Below, piece after piece: positions 1 through 7,845 of a stretch of DNA of 18,874 nt. The notes under the pieces were generated by a model. It was not told the DNA's origin. It made no database searches and saw nothing but the letters and a program-made list of their open reading frames with translations. Within the stretch, counting starts at the first letter, position 1; every line of letters starts with the position of its first letter. Origin of the DNA: Bacteroidota bacterium. Lineage in GTDB: Bacteria; Bacteroidota; Ignavibacteria; UBA10030; SZUA-254. Where the stretch lies: positions 1 to 18,874 of the forward strand of contig SCUC01000211.1 in the NCBI GenBank assembly GCA_004322375.1. The letters are read 5' to 3'. Position numbers and translations under genes: made by a program.

Positions 1-1
1 T

Positions 2-1873
2 GCATTCGGTTTTTTGGAGAGCTTGATGAAGCTGGCGGAATCGGAGGCAGAGGGAACGTATTCTTCGATGGAGTATATCAAATTTCTTCTGCACCCTTAC
101 GTAAAAAATATCCGGCTTGGAACGCGCTCCGATATTACGCGCATCATCATGCACACGATTGAAGAATATCTCGCAGAGTGCGGTATCGTGCATGTTTCGT
201 TAGAGTCGCTCGAGCAGGATGACGCGCTGCTTGCCAGCATTCATAAAAGAACAGCGCGGGTGGATGAAACCATAACACGGGAACACATTCGCGAACACAT
301 TGAAGAAATCCATTTGAACACGTTGAAAAAGTTTAAGACGTTTCCAACCATAGGAGAATGCGCACGCTCGGCACGGGAGATATTCCTGTATATCTTTACC
401 CGGAGCACCGCTTATCTTCATCCATATTTTCGACCCTATGTCGAACGTCTTACCGACGCGCTCGATAGCGTGGCAAGCTCGCTGCTTGCCGAGCAACGAT
501 TTACCGAGCAAGCCGGGTATTTTTCGTTTCTTCGGCATTTCCTCGCGACAGAATCAGTTCCTTTTTCCGGAACTCCGCTCAAAGGCGTGCAGGTATTGGG
601 GTTGCTCGAAACACGTAATCTTTCCTTCGACACACTATACATGCTTGATGTAAACGACGATATCGTTCCCGGAAAACCGGAAGCCGACCTGTTGCTTCCC
701 CAGCAAGTGCGCGCCCGGCTCGGATTGGAGACATACCGTGACCGGGAAAAGCTCGTGGAATACTATTTCAACCTGGCGGTTGCGAACGCGAATACTGTCT
801 ATTTCTTTTATACTTCTTCAGCTTCGGGTAAACAAGAAAAAAGCCGGTTCGTCGAAAAGTTGCTCTGGCAGATGCAGCAGCGCGATTGCACTATTTCTGC
901 CGAACCGTATGAACGGATTGCAAAATACCGCGTTCATCTTGCAAACGCACACCCGCAGGAAATACCTAAAACCGGCGAAATGGTCAGATGGATGAAACAA
1001 CAACTTCAACTCAGCGCGACGGCGTTGGATACATATACTACATGTCAAATAAAGTTTTACTATCGCCACGTTTTTCACCTTGACGTTAAAGATGAAGTCT
1101 CCGATGCTAACGACGCTTCTGTTGTTGGAAAGATTGTCCATAAAGCTCTTTTTGAGTACTTTGAACCGTACACCGGTAAAACGCTTGCGAAAGAGATGTT
1201 GACTCAAGAGCGTTTACAAGAGGTTGTTGATTCTTGCTTCACCAACCAATTTGGCGCTAACGCGACGGGCATGAACATGCTCTTTAAGGAACAGGTAGCA
1301 GAACATCTCTGGAAATTTTTAGAGCGATACCAGATACCCCTCGTCGAGCGCGAGCAAATAACAATCATGGCGTTGGAACGATCGCTTCAAGTCGAAAAAT
1401 GGGGTGTCACCCTTAAAGGGACGATAGACAGAATCGAAATGCGCGGAACGCATGTTCATATACTAGACTATAAAACAACGAGCGATGAGAAAGCCCTTTG
1501 TATTCGGCTTGATCGTCTTATTCCTGACGATTCATCTACATGGCAAGATGCCATTCAATCGTTTCAACTGCCTATGTATATGTTGTTGTATAACGAAATG
1601 ACGGACCGGGGAACCGAGCATATCACTCCTGCATATCTGTTCCTCGGAAGAACAACCATTGACGGCGAGATAGAAGGGGGCATTGGAAATGAACATGAAT
1701 CAGCCGGAACAGTGTATCGCGCAATTGAGAAGGTTATATTCAACATGATTCAAGAAATTCTCGATCCCAATCATGCTTTTCTTCCTGCGTCGCATATTGA
1801 AAAGCAATGTCCTGCCTGCCCGTATCATGTTATGTGCGGGACGCAGTGGACGGGAGTACATAGAAAATTCTAA
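2..1873 (+). CDS. AddB/RecB-like PD-(D/E)XK nuclease, 5' truncated
   Basis: The reading frame is open from base 2, so the gene begins upstream and only about 623 residues are visible (numbered here from the TTG at base 14). Residues 198-240 (LETRNLSFD, then IVPG and LLLPQQVRARLGL) resemble the C-terminal half of UvrD-type helicases. From about residue 333 there is a PD-(D/E)XK_1 nuclease: GKIVHKALF with H376, GTIDRIE with D472, ILDYKT with D485 and K487, and QLPMYMLLY near 518-526. C344 together with C599, C602 and C608 matches the four-cysteine iron-sulfur staple of AddB-type nucleases. Such proteins resect double-strand DNA ends for recombination, usually with an AddA-type helicase partner, which may lie upstream out of view. 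The ATP-binding region, if there is one, is also outside. The nuclease call is firm; AddB against another RecB-family exonuclease is not settled. Confidence 0.85.
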   Translation, partial: AFGFLESLMKLAESEAEGTYSSMEYIKFLLHPYVKNIRLGTRSDITRIIMHTIEEYLAECGIVHVSLESLEQDDALLASIHKRTARVDETITREHIREHIEEIHLNTLKKFKTFPTIGECARSAREIFLYIFTRSTAYLHPYFRPYVERLTDALDSVASSLLAEQRFTEQAGYFSFLRHFLATESVPFSGTPLKGVQVLGLLETRNLSFDTLYMLDVNDDIVPGKPEADLLLPQQVRARLGLETYRDREKLVEYYFNLAVANANTVYFFYTSSASGKQEKSRFVEKLLWQMQQRDCTISAEPYERIAKYRVHLANAHPQEIPKTGEMVRWMKQQLQLSATALDTYTTCQIKFYYRHVFHLDVKDEVSDANDASVVGKIVHKALFEYFEPYTGKTLAKEMLTQERLQEVVDSCFTNQFGANATGMNMLFKEQVAEHLWKFLERYQIPLVEREQITIMALERSLQVEKWGVTLKGTIDRIEMRGTHVHILDYKTTSDEKALCIRLDRLIPDDSSTWQDAIQSFQLPMYMLLYNEMTDRGTEHITPAYLFLGRTTIDGEIEGGIGNEHESAGTVYRAIEKVIFNMIQEILDPNHAFLPASHIEKQCPACPYHVMCGTQWTGVHRKF

Positions 1874-1889
1874 CACATTGGATGAAACT

Positions 1890-2801
1890 ATGAATATCAT
1901 CATTGCCGGCGGAACAGGATTTATCGGGCGCGCGCTCGTTCACCATCTTCTGAATGAAGGAGACCGCGTCGTGCTTCTCAGCAGGAAGCACGTTCACACT
2001 TTTCCTGCACATCAGAATTTATCGCTCGCTCAGTGGGATGCCGCGACGCCCGGCGGGTGGGAAAACCATCTTGACGGAGTTGATGCAGTAATCAATCTGG
2101 CTGGAGAATTGATTGCGGGAAAGCGATGGTCTGCTGAACAAAAACGGAGAATCCTCGATAGCAGACTCAACGCTACGCACGCGATTGTAGAAGCAATCCG
2201 TCAAGCGAACCACAAACCGTCCGTTCTCATCAATGCATCTGCGGTAGGATATTACGGTAACATTGAGGAGGGAGATGTCGCGGAAACTCACCGCAAAGGA
2301 ACCGGTTTTCTTTCCGACGTGTGCGAGCAATGGGAGCAGGCGGCGATGGCTGCGTCGCTGCTTGGTGTTCGTGTCGTCATGCCGCGTTTCGGCGTAGTGT
2401 TGGATACCGGCGGCGGCGCTCTTCCACGCTTGTTGCTTCCGTTCAGGCTGGGAGCCGGGGGCTGGTTAGGTTCGGGAACGCAATGGTTTCCCTGGGTTCA
2501 CCTCGATGATGTTGTCGGTTCGATACTCTTTGCAATAGAGAATAACCGCATGGAAGGAGCGTTCAATGTAACCGCTCCGGAGCCTGTACCAATGAAGGAA
2601 TTTTGCAGCCAACTCGGAAAAGTAATGAAACGTCCATCATGGCTGCCCGTTCCCGGCTTTGCTTTAAAAATAGCGCTTGGTGAAATGTCTGAAATGCTTC
2701 TCACGGGACAGAGAGCAATTCCTAAAAAATTATCCGATTTGGGATACAAATTTCAATACCCCAAGCTAACGATGACGTTACAAGCGATATTGAAAAAATA
2801 A
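1890..2801 (+). CDS. TIGR01777/SDR39U1-family NAD(P)-dependent epimerase
   Basis: This 303-residue protein is an extended short-chain dehydrogenase of the TIGR01777 (SDR39U1, YfcH-like) family. The Rossmann glycine motif GGTGFIG is at residues 7-13. INLAGELIAGKRW (68-80) is the family's characteristic segment, SAVGYYG (117-123) carries the YYG form of the catalytic tyrosine region, and residues about 247-302 form the C-terminal DUF1731-like tail. Length is normal for the family. The ATG at 1890 was chosen because it starts directly at the Rossmann beta strand (MNIIIAGG). The frame is open further upstream to 1773, but that would overlap the nuclease gene and add about 39 residues unrelated to the fold. 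It lies 16 bases after the nuclease stop and may be cotranscribed. The substrate of this family is not established, so no specific reaction is proposed. Confidence 0.9.
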   Translation: MNIIIAGGTGFIGRALVHHLLNEGDRVVLLSRKHVHTFPAHQNLSLAQWDAATPGGWENHLDGVDAVINLAGELIAGKRWSAEQKRRILDSRLNATHAIVEAIRQANHKPSVLINASAVGYYGNIEEGDVAETHRKGTGFLSDVCEQWEQAAMAASLLGVRVVMPRFGVVLDTGGGALPRLLLPFRLGAGGWLGSGTQWFPWVHLDDVVGSILFAIENNRMEGAFNVTAPEPVPMKEFCSQLGKVMKRPSWLPVPGFALKIALGEMSEMLLTGQRAIPKKLSDLGYKFQYPKLTMTLQAILKK

Positions 2802-2855
2802 CAGATGTTACGCACGAACCCATTCTAACATGTATGAATTTCGTTTTTACGACTC

Positions 2856-2932
2856 TAACTCATCCCCCCTCCCCCTTCTCTTGCAAGAGAAGGGGGATTG
2901 AGGGTCTACGATCTCGTAGAGGAGTTGAGTTA
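2856..2932. repeat. Palindromic repeat with 26-bp perfect core
   Basis: Bases 2871-2896 are a perfect 26-base palindrome: CCCCCTTCTCTT, GC, then the complementary arm. Flanking it are TAACTCA (2856-2862) and its complement TGAGTTA (2926-2932). A second small hairpin, CTACGA/TCGTAG, is at 2906-2919. The nested ends suggest a small mobile palindromic repeat rather than a chance hairpin. It starts 54 bases after the epimerase stop and could also slow or end transcription, although no T-run follows. Confidence 0.65.
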
Positions 2933-3076
2933 CGGAGGACTTCCTCAAGATACAAGGTTAAATCAGTGTTGGGTAAATCAGAAAATAATCCATCTTATTT
3001 CTCAAGAACAAACCTCTCTCAACCAAAAGGGATTGAAATTAAGAAAATGAACCTAGAATAGGGGCATTAGGGACTA

Positions 3077-3441
3077 AGAAACTATCCGACAAGTCTAAAC
3101 GGCGTCATTCTGAATGAAGCGAGCGGACTAACCTGAGAATTTGTACTATTTTTAAGTAGTGTCCGGTGTGTCGGATTCGCTTCGCTGCTGCTAAGGACAT
3201 GTGTTGTTCTGTTTGCTGTAGAAGGGTGAATTTGGCGTTTTCATTACTTTTACCCATCCCTAATCCTTCCCTACTTTGTATGGAAGGGCAAAACGAATGC
3301 CCGATAACCCGATGCAAGTTGGCGGGATGGGTTGAGATAAAGCGTATTGCTTTCTGATGGTATGTCATCAACATTAATAACAATGACAAGCCATAGATTG
3401 ACCTCAGAATGACAAACAGCGAGGGTTTTTGGACGGTTTCT
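3077..3441 (-). mobile_element. MITE-like element with terminal inverted repeats (copy A)
   Basis: The two ends are inverted copies of each other. GTCATTCTGA at 3104-3113 is the exact complement of TCAGAATGAC at 3404-3413. Outside these, AGAAACTATCC (from 3077) mirrors GGACGGTTTCT (ending 3441), giving imperfect terminal repeats of about 37 bases around a 365-base element. No transposase is encoded. Read on the minus strand, bases about 3235-3455 align with 8845-9052 (copy B): shared blocks include 3318-3332 with 8963-8977, 3306-3316 with 8979-8989 and 3284-3295 with 9000-9011. Its 3084-3160 end also resembles the complement of 18781-18874 (copy C). A hairpin at 3265-3287 has one mismatch. 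Ends outside the inverted repeats are approximate. Confidence 0.7.
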
Positions 3442-3513
3442 ACCCCCCGGTTTTGTGGAACTTGTATCCACCGTGAGGCGTTTTGTCATTCCAACATCGA
3501 ATATCATGCAGTC

Positions 3514-3542
3514 TTGTAACTTTGCAGATTTTTGGTTATACT
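3514..3542 (+). promoter_or_regulatory. Probable sigma70-type promoter of the isomerase operon
   Basis: TTGTAA (3514-3519) is followed after exactly 17 bases by TATACT (3537-3542), which fits a housekeeping -35/-10 pair with four and five consensus matches. Transcription would start near 3549, about 65 bases before the first isomerase gene. This is pattern matching only; members of this phylum may use a different promoter consensus. Confidence 0.45.
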
Positions 3543-3598
3543 AATTGCTCTATATTTTAGTAAATCAACGAAATTCTCATCTTTAGACAATTCTTTCG

Positions 3599-3604
3599 AA
3601 AGGA
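3599..3604 (+). promoter_or_regulatory. Shine-Dalgarno site AAAGGA
   Basis: AAAGGA ends 9 bases before the ATG at 3614 and supports that start. It is one of the few clear ribosome binding sites in the window; most other genes here have weak or no match. Confidence 0.6.
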
Positions 3605-3613
3605 ACTACACGA

Positions 3614-5623
3614 ATGAACATCGTGCATCGCCTTGTGTTAGCAGGCGTACTCAGTGTTGTTATATTTTTTGGTTGCGGTGAAAAAGAGGAACCCATCGTG
3701 CTTGAAATTGGAATAAACAAAGTAGGCATGAATGAATATGAGAACTTTTTTGCCAAAAATATTGGCGGTATAGATACCGCGAAAAACAGCTCGATAGAGG
3801 CGCGGGAGAAATTTCTCGACCTTCTGACGAATTACAAATTGAAGCTGCAGGATGCTTATGATAACGGTTTCGACAAGGACCCGGAGATTACGCAGGAACT
3901 AAAAGAATACCGCTCAAGCCTTGCCGCTTCGTTCATGGTTGACAGGGAAGTTACCGAACCCGGAGTCGAACTGATGTATAAACGACGCAAAGAAGAAATC
4001 CGGGCGCAGCACATCCTTCTCGCGCTTAAACCGACTGCTTCTCCTGAAGATACCATGAAAGCCTATACCAAGGCGATGGATATTATTAAAGAAGCTAAAT
4101 CAGGAGCTCCCTTTGAATCTCTTGTTCAACAATATTCTGAAGACCAATCCGCAAAAACGAACAACGGCGATGTTTATTATTTTACTTCCGGTCAGCTGAC
4201 TTCTGCATTTGAATCCGCCGCGTACGGAATGCAAAAAGGAGATTTATCGAAAACTCCCGTTCGTTCTGCTTCCGGGTATCACATCATAAAAATTATTGAC
4301 AGGAAACCATCGCAGTTTATGATTAAGGTGCGGCATATCATGACGCGGTTCAAGGTTTCCGCAACGGATTCCGCCGACACGACAGACGCGCTTATCCGTA
4401 TGAGAGCATTACAGGATAGTCTGAAGAGTGGCTGGAAATTTGCCGACCTTGCCACGAAACTTTCTGAAGATGCAGGAAGCGCTCCCGAAGGCGGCGACCT
4501 CGGATGGTTCGAGCGGCGCAGGTGGGTACAGCCTTTCGACGAAGCGGCATTTACGCTGAGTCCGGGCAACACTTCAGGAATCGTCAAAACTCCTTTCGGC
4601 TTCCATCTTATTTATTGCGACAGCGTGAAAGACCTTCCTCCGTTTGCAGAGATGAAAGATGAGTTGAAAAAGCGTTACCAGCAAGTTCGGTTTAACGAGG
4701 ATTACGACTCGTACCTTAAAAATTTAAAATCGAAGTATCATTTTGTCTTTCATGAAGATGTTTTTCAATCGTTTGTTTCCGCACTGGACACAAACGATAC
4801 GGTGGACGACAGCGCATGGTCAGGCGTCCTGCCGAAAGAACTGCTGGACAAACCATTGTTTAGCATCAAGGGCAAATCGTATATTCTCGATTCGGTGATT
4901 GCCATCATCAACAGGAAAATGGAATTCCGCGGCACGTCGCTGCGCGATGACGACTTACGCGTTAAGGTTGACCGTATTATTGAAAATTTGCTGCTTGATG
5001 AACAATCGGCAGGCTTAGAAAACGAGTATCCCGAGTTCGCTTCCTTAATGAGAGAATATAAAGACGGAATTATTTTATTCAAGGCTGAACAGCTTCAGGT
5101 ATGGAATAGAGTTGCCGTTTCAGATTCCGCGCTCAAGCTGTACTACACGAAAAACAGAGAACGGTTCAAATTCCCTAATCGCGTTGCCTACAGCGCGATA
5201 GAAATTGATTCGGATACACTTGCATTAATGGTCTATGATTCGCTTTTGAAAGGCGCAGACTTTTCCGAAATGGCGGAACGCTACAATACCGATCCTGATA
5301 TGAAAGCGAGAAAAGGCGCCTTCGAGTTAGCTCCTGTAACGCAGGATGATTTTACCATATATGCCGATTCTCTTCAGGCTGGCGATATTACCGAACCGAT
5401 GGAGATGACCACGGGCGGTTATGTTATTATGAAAGTAACGAAGAAAGAATCCGAGCGGGTGAAAACATATGAAGAAGCAGGAGCGGAGCTCTCCAACGCG
5501 TTTCAGGAATACGAATCAAAGCGACTTGAAAAAGAATGGCTCGACCGGGTCAAAGAAAAATATCCGGTGAAGCAACACAAGGAATTATTGCAAAGCGCAT
5601 TCCAATCATCCAGAAAACCATGA
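3614..5623 (+). CDS. Multi-parvulin peptidyl-prolyl isomerase lipoprotein
   Basis: A 669-residue exported lipoprotein. An N-terminal hydrophobic stretch (6-20) ends in a lipobox-like FFGC with C21, so the mature protein should be lipid-anchored. Residues about 22-125 look like a SurA-N-type chaperone arm. Two parvulin domains follow: about 129-230 (AQHILL, GDVYYF, SGYHIIKI) and 238-339 (VRHIMT, GGDLGWFERR, FGFHLIYC). A third, weaker parvulin-like module sits at about 515-610 (FSEMAERYNTD, GGYVIMKV) and lacks the HIL and GGDLGW signatures. The family catalyses cis-trans isomerisation of proline bonds and assists folding of exported and outer-membrane proteins. It heads a three-gene run and overlaps the next gene by four bases (ATGA), so cotranscription is likely. 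Function as periplasmic folding factor is well supported; catalytic activity of the third module is doubtful. Confidence 0.9.
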   Translation: MNIVHRLVLAGVLSVVIFFGCGEKEEPIVLEIGINKVGMNEYENFFAKNIGGIDTAKNSSIEAREKFLDLLTNYKLKLQDAYDNGFDKDPEITQELKEYRSSLAASFMVDREVTEPGVELMYKRRKEEIRAQHILLALKPTASPEDTMKAYTKAMDIIKEAKSGAPFESLVQQYSEDQSAKTNNGDVYYFTSGQLTSAFESAAYGMQKGDLSKTPVRSASGYHIIKIIDRKPSQFMIKVRHIMTRFKVSATDSADTTDALIRMRALQDSLKSGWKFADLATKLSEDAGSAPEGGDLGWFERRRWVQPFDEAAFTLSPGNTSGIVKTPFGFHLIYCDSVKDLPPFAEMKDELKKRYQQVRFNEDYDSYLKNLKSKYHFVFHEDVFQSFVSALDTNDTVDDSAWSGVLPKELLDKPLFSIKGKSYILDSVIAIINRKMEFRGTSLRDDDLRVKVDRIIENLLLDEQSAGLENEYPEFASLMREYKDGIILFKAEQLQVWNRVAVSDSALKLYYTKNRERFKFPNRVAYSAIEIDSDTLALMVYDSLLKGADFSEMAERYNTDPDMKARKGAFELAPVTQDDFTIYADSLQAGDITEPMEMTTGGYVIMKVTKKESERVKTYEEAGAELSNAFQEYESKRLEKEWLDRVKEKYPVKQHKELLQSAFQSSRKP

Positions 5624-6471
5624 ACGTTCGCGCGTTTGCTGCTGCTGTCTTCCTCCTGGTTATCATTGGGTGTGAGCAACAGCATCAGCAGGATCGGGAG
5701 CTTGCCCGCGTGGGTAACGTTTCGCTCACGGAGGCTCAGGCTCGCGCTGCGATTGATACAACGATTGACTCGTACGAGAACCAGCTTCGGAATTATGTAT
5801 CAAGCTGGATAACAACAGAGATTCTCTACCAGGAAGCTGTAAAAAAAGGAGTGGAACAAAGCAACGAATTCCAGCGGCAGCTGAACGATCTCCGAAGAGA
5901 AGTCGCGATTCAAGAATTCCTCCAGCAGGAAGTTTTCGCGGAACGCCCCGCAATTACGGATGATTCCTTGCTTCACTATTTTGAACAACATCAAAGTGAA
6001 TTCTTTGCACGGGAGGATATGGTTGAGCTCAAGCTCGTCGGATTTAAGACCCGCGAACAGGCAAGCGCGTTCGCCGCGCGCGTGACACGGGGCGCTTCGT
6101 GGGACAACGTTTATGCATCAATGAGCGCCGACACGACGATTGCACGTGAAATCATTTTCGGTTCATACATCGGATTCTACTCAGAACAGACCATGCTCTT
6201 TTCAGAGTTATGGAAAGTCGCTCAAACACTTGGTAAAAACGACGTGTCGTATCCTGTCCGTACCCCGGCAGGATATTTTATTATGCAGATGAGTTCCTCA
6301 ATTCGCAGCGGAACGGTTCCGCCGTTCAGCGTTGCGAAAGAAGAAGTCAGGACACGTCTCTTGAAAGAACAGCAGCAATCCCGCTATGATTCGCTTATAG
6401 GAACTCTACGACAACAATATGCTGTTCAAATATTGTTGTCTCCGGAACAACAAAAAGATACTAACCAATAA
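5620..6471 (+). CDS. SurA/PpiC-like lipoprotein with degenerate parvulin domain
   Basis: A 283-residue lipoprotein: the signal sequence (1-17) ends in VIIGC with C18. Residues about 28-110 are a helical SurA-N-like arm and 112-228 resemble a parvulin domain. However, the conserved HIL strand is replaced by VELKLVGF (135-142) and the GGDLGWF loop by GSYIGFY (181-187); only the final PAGYFIMQM strand (216-224) is typical. It therefore may act as a chaperone without isomerase activity. The ATG at 5620 overlaps the TGA of the preceding gene as ATGA and places the signal peptide at the N-terminus. An open frame back to 5536 would bury the lipobox and overlap the upstream gene for no gain. The gene lies between two other isomerase genes and is probably translationally coupled to the first. 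Confidence 0.85.
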   Translation: MNVRAFAAAVFLLVIIGCEQQHQQDRELARVGNVSLTEAQARAAIDTTIDSYENQLRNYVSSWITTEILYQEAVKKGVEQSNEFQRQLNDLRREVAIQEFLQQEVFAERPAITDDSLLHYFEQHQSEFFAREDMVELKLVGFKTREQASAFAARVTRGASWDNVYASMSADTTIAREIIFGSYIGFYSEQTMLFSELWKVAQTLGKNDVSYPVRTPAGYFIMQMSSSIRSGTVPPFSVAKEEVRTRLLKEQQQSRYDSLIGTLRQQYAVQILLSPEQQKDTNQ

Positions 6472-6478
6472 ACAATTC

Positions 6479-7810
6479 ATGAGTACATCAATTTCTTTAT
6501 GGACATCGTTTCTTGCGAATGTGCTTCTCGAACGAGCTCGCGTGCCGCGTAGATTGCTTGTCTTGTGGCTGATGCCCGCGCTGCTTGTTGCCCAGCCGGA
6601 AGTACTAGACCGTACGGTCGCGGTTATTGGAAAAGAAACTATTCTTCTCTCCGAGCTTAATGCCGAAATTGAGTTCTATGCTTTTAACATGCGTGTTGAT
6701 CCCGCGACTCCGGGACTTGCCGCAAAAACACTCGATGCTCTTATTGATCAAAAGCTGATACTCGCGAAAGCGCAAGATGACACAACGCTCTATGTTTCTG
6801 AAGACGAAGTTGACCGTTCCCTCGAAGGAATGATAGCGCAACGCGCCCAACAAGCGGGGGGTGAACGCAGGCTGGAAGAAATCTACGGTATGCCGGTGGG
6901 AAGGATGAGGCGCGAGTGGCGGGATGAAATGCGGAAATACCTTCTTGCCGATAAGCTCACACGAAAGAAAACCGGCGAAACCCAATGTTCCCGTCGTGAA
7001 GTAGAAGAATTTTTCACAACGTATCGGGACAGTCTTCCTCCCGTTAAGGAAGAGCTGGAACTGTATCATATTTTCCGGGAGCCGAAGCTCAGCGACGCTG
7101 TGAGAAACTCAGGATTAAACCAGGCGCGCTTCATTATGGATTCTATTAAAGCAAACGGCGACTTTGCAGACTTTGCCAAACGATATTCTGCGGATGGCGG
7201 CTCCGGTGCAAACGGCGGCGATTTAGGCTGGGTGCGGCGCGGAGAATTTGTGAAAGAATTTGAAGAGGCGGTCTTCGCTCTCAAGGACAGCCAGTTTGCC
7301 GATGTCGTGGAAACAAAATTCGGGTTTCATGTTATTCAATTATTAGAACGGCGCGGCGACGCGGTACATGTCCGGCATATTTTATTTCGCGCAGAACGCG
7401 ACTCCGTTTCCATCAACGAAACGATCAGCTTCCTCAAGTCATTGAAAGACAGCGTAAAAAACGGCGCGAATTTTTCTGAGCTTGCAAAGCGGTACTCCGA
7501 GGATAAAGAATCGGCTATGCTTGGCGGCTTAATCGGCAGGTACACAATAGATCAATTCGAGGATGCGCTAATTGTCGCTGTCTCGAATTTGGCAACAGGC
7601 GAAATTTCGGACCCGATTTCCGTTTCTGACGGAACCACCAAAGGATACCACATCATTTGGCTAAAGGATAGAACGCAAGAGCACGCCATGAATCTTACTA
7701 CCGATTGGAAACGGATCGAACAGCTTGCCATCTCATTTAAAAGCAACATGATGTATCGCAGCTGGGTGAAGCAGCTTCGGGAAGAGATTTACTGGGAATC
7801 TCGTTTATAG
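6479..7810 (+). CDS. surA: SurA-like periplasmic chaperone / peptidyl-prolyl isomerase
   Basis: A 443-residue protein with the SurA layout and close to its usual length: signal sequence (hydrophobic core about 26-38, likely cut before Q39), SurA-N helical domain about 41-192, first parvulin domain 193-292 (LYHIF, GGDLGWVRRG, FGFHVIQL), second parvulin domain 296-398 (VRHILF, LGGLIGRY, GYHIIWL), and a final helix. SurA escorts unfolded beta-barrel proteins through the periplasm to the BAM complex. The first parvulin domain keeps the signature loop better than the second. The ATG at 6479 was chosen because it lies 7 bases after the preceding stop and gives a signal peptide, although its N-region (about 25 residues ending RVPRR) is long; translation from an internal start cannot be excluded. 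No clear ribosome binding site is seen. It ends the three-gene isomerase run. Confidence 0.88.
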   Translation: MSTSISLWTSFLANVLLERARVPRRLLVLWLMPALLVAQPEVLDRTVAVIGKETILLSELNAEIEFYAFNMRVDPATPGLAAKTLDALIDQKLILAKAQDDTTLYVSEDEVDRSLEGMIAQRAQQAGGERRLEEIYGMPVGRMRREWRDEMRKYLLADKLTRKKTGETQCSRREVEEFFTTYRDSLPPVKEELELYHIFREPKLSDAVRNSGLNQARFIMDSIKANGDFADFAKRYSADGGSGANGGDLGWVRRGEFVKEFEEAVFALKDSQFADVVETKFGFHVIQLLERRGDAVHVRHILFRAERDSVSINETISFLKSLKDSVKNGANFSELAKRYSEDKESAMLGGLIGRYTIDQFEDALIVAVSNLATGEISDPISVSDGTTKGYHIIWLKDRTQEHAMNLTTDWKRIEQLAISFKSNMMYRSWVKQLREEIYWESRL

Positions 7811-7845
7811 AACATAAACCATACAACGATTATTAGGGACACCAC

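Larger units (their letters stand above)
2802..3613. other. Repeat-rich intergenic region
   Basis: This 812-base gap between the epimerase and the isomerase operon has no convincing gene. Short open frames occur on both strands (for example 2834-3061 + and 3105-3389 -), but they follow repeat DNA and have no recognisable domain or start signal. It holds a perfect palindrome inside a small repeat (2856-2932), a MITE-like element (3077-3441) and a probable promoter (3514-3542). Bases 2933-3076 and 3442-3513 show nothing I can name. I saw no tRNA or rRNA. Confidence 0.75.

Noticed and set aside
1773..1889. Open frame extending the epimerase gene upstream
   Set aside because: It overlaps the nuclease gene by about 100 bases, and the Rossmann fold starts exactly at the ATG at 1890.
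2834..3061. Plus-strand open frame of 75 codons
   Set aside because: It runs through the palindromic repeat and has no recognisable product or ribosome binding site.
3105..3389. Minus-strand open frame of 94 codons, with a similar peptide also readable before the protease gene at about 8950-9043
   Set aside because: The peptide similarity is explained by the shared repeat DNA of copies A and B; no domain, start signal or codon pattern supports a gene.
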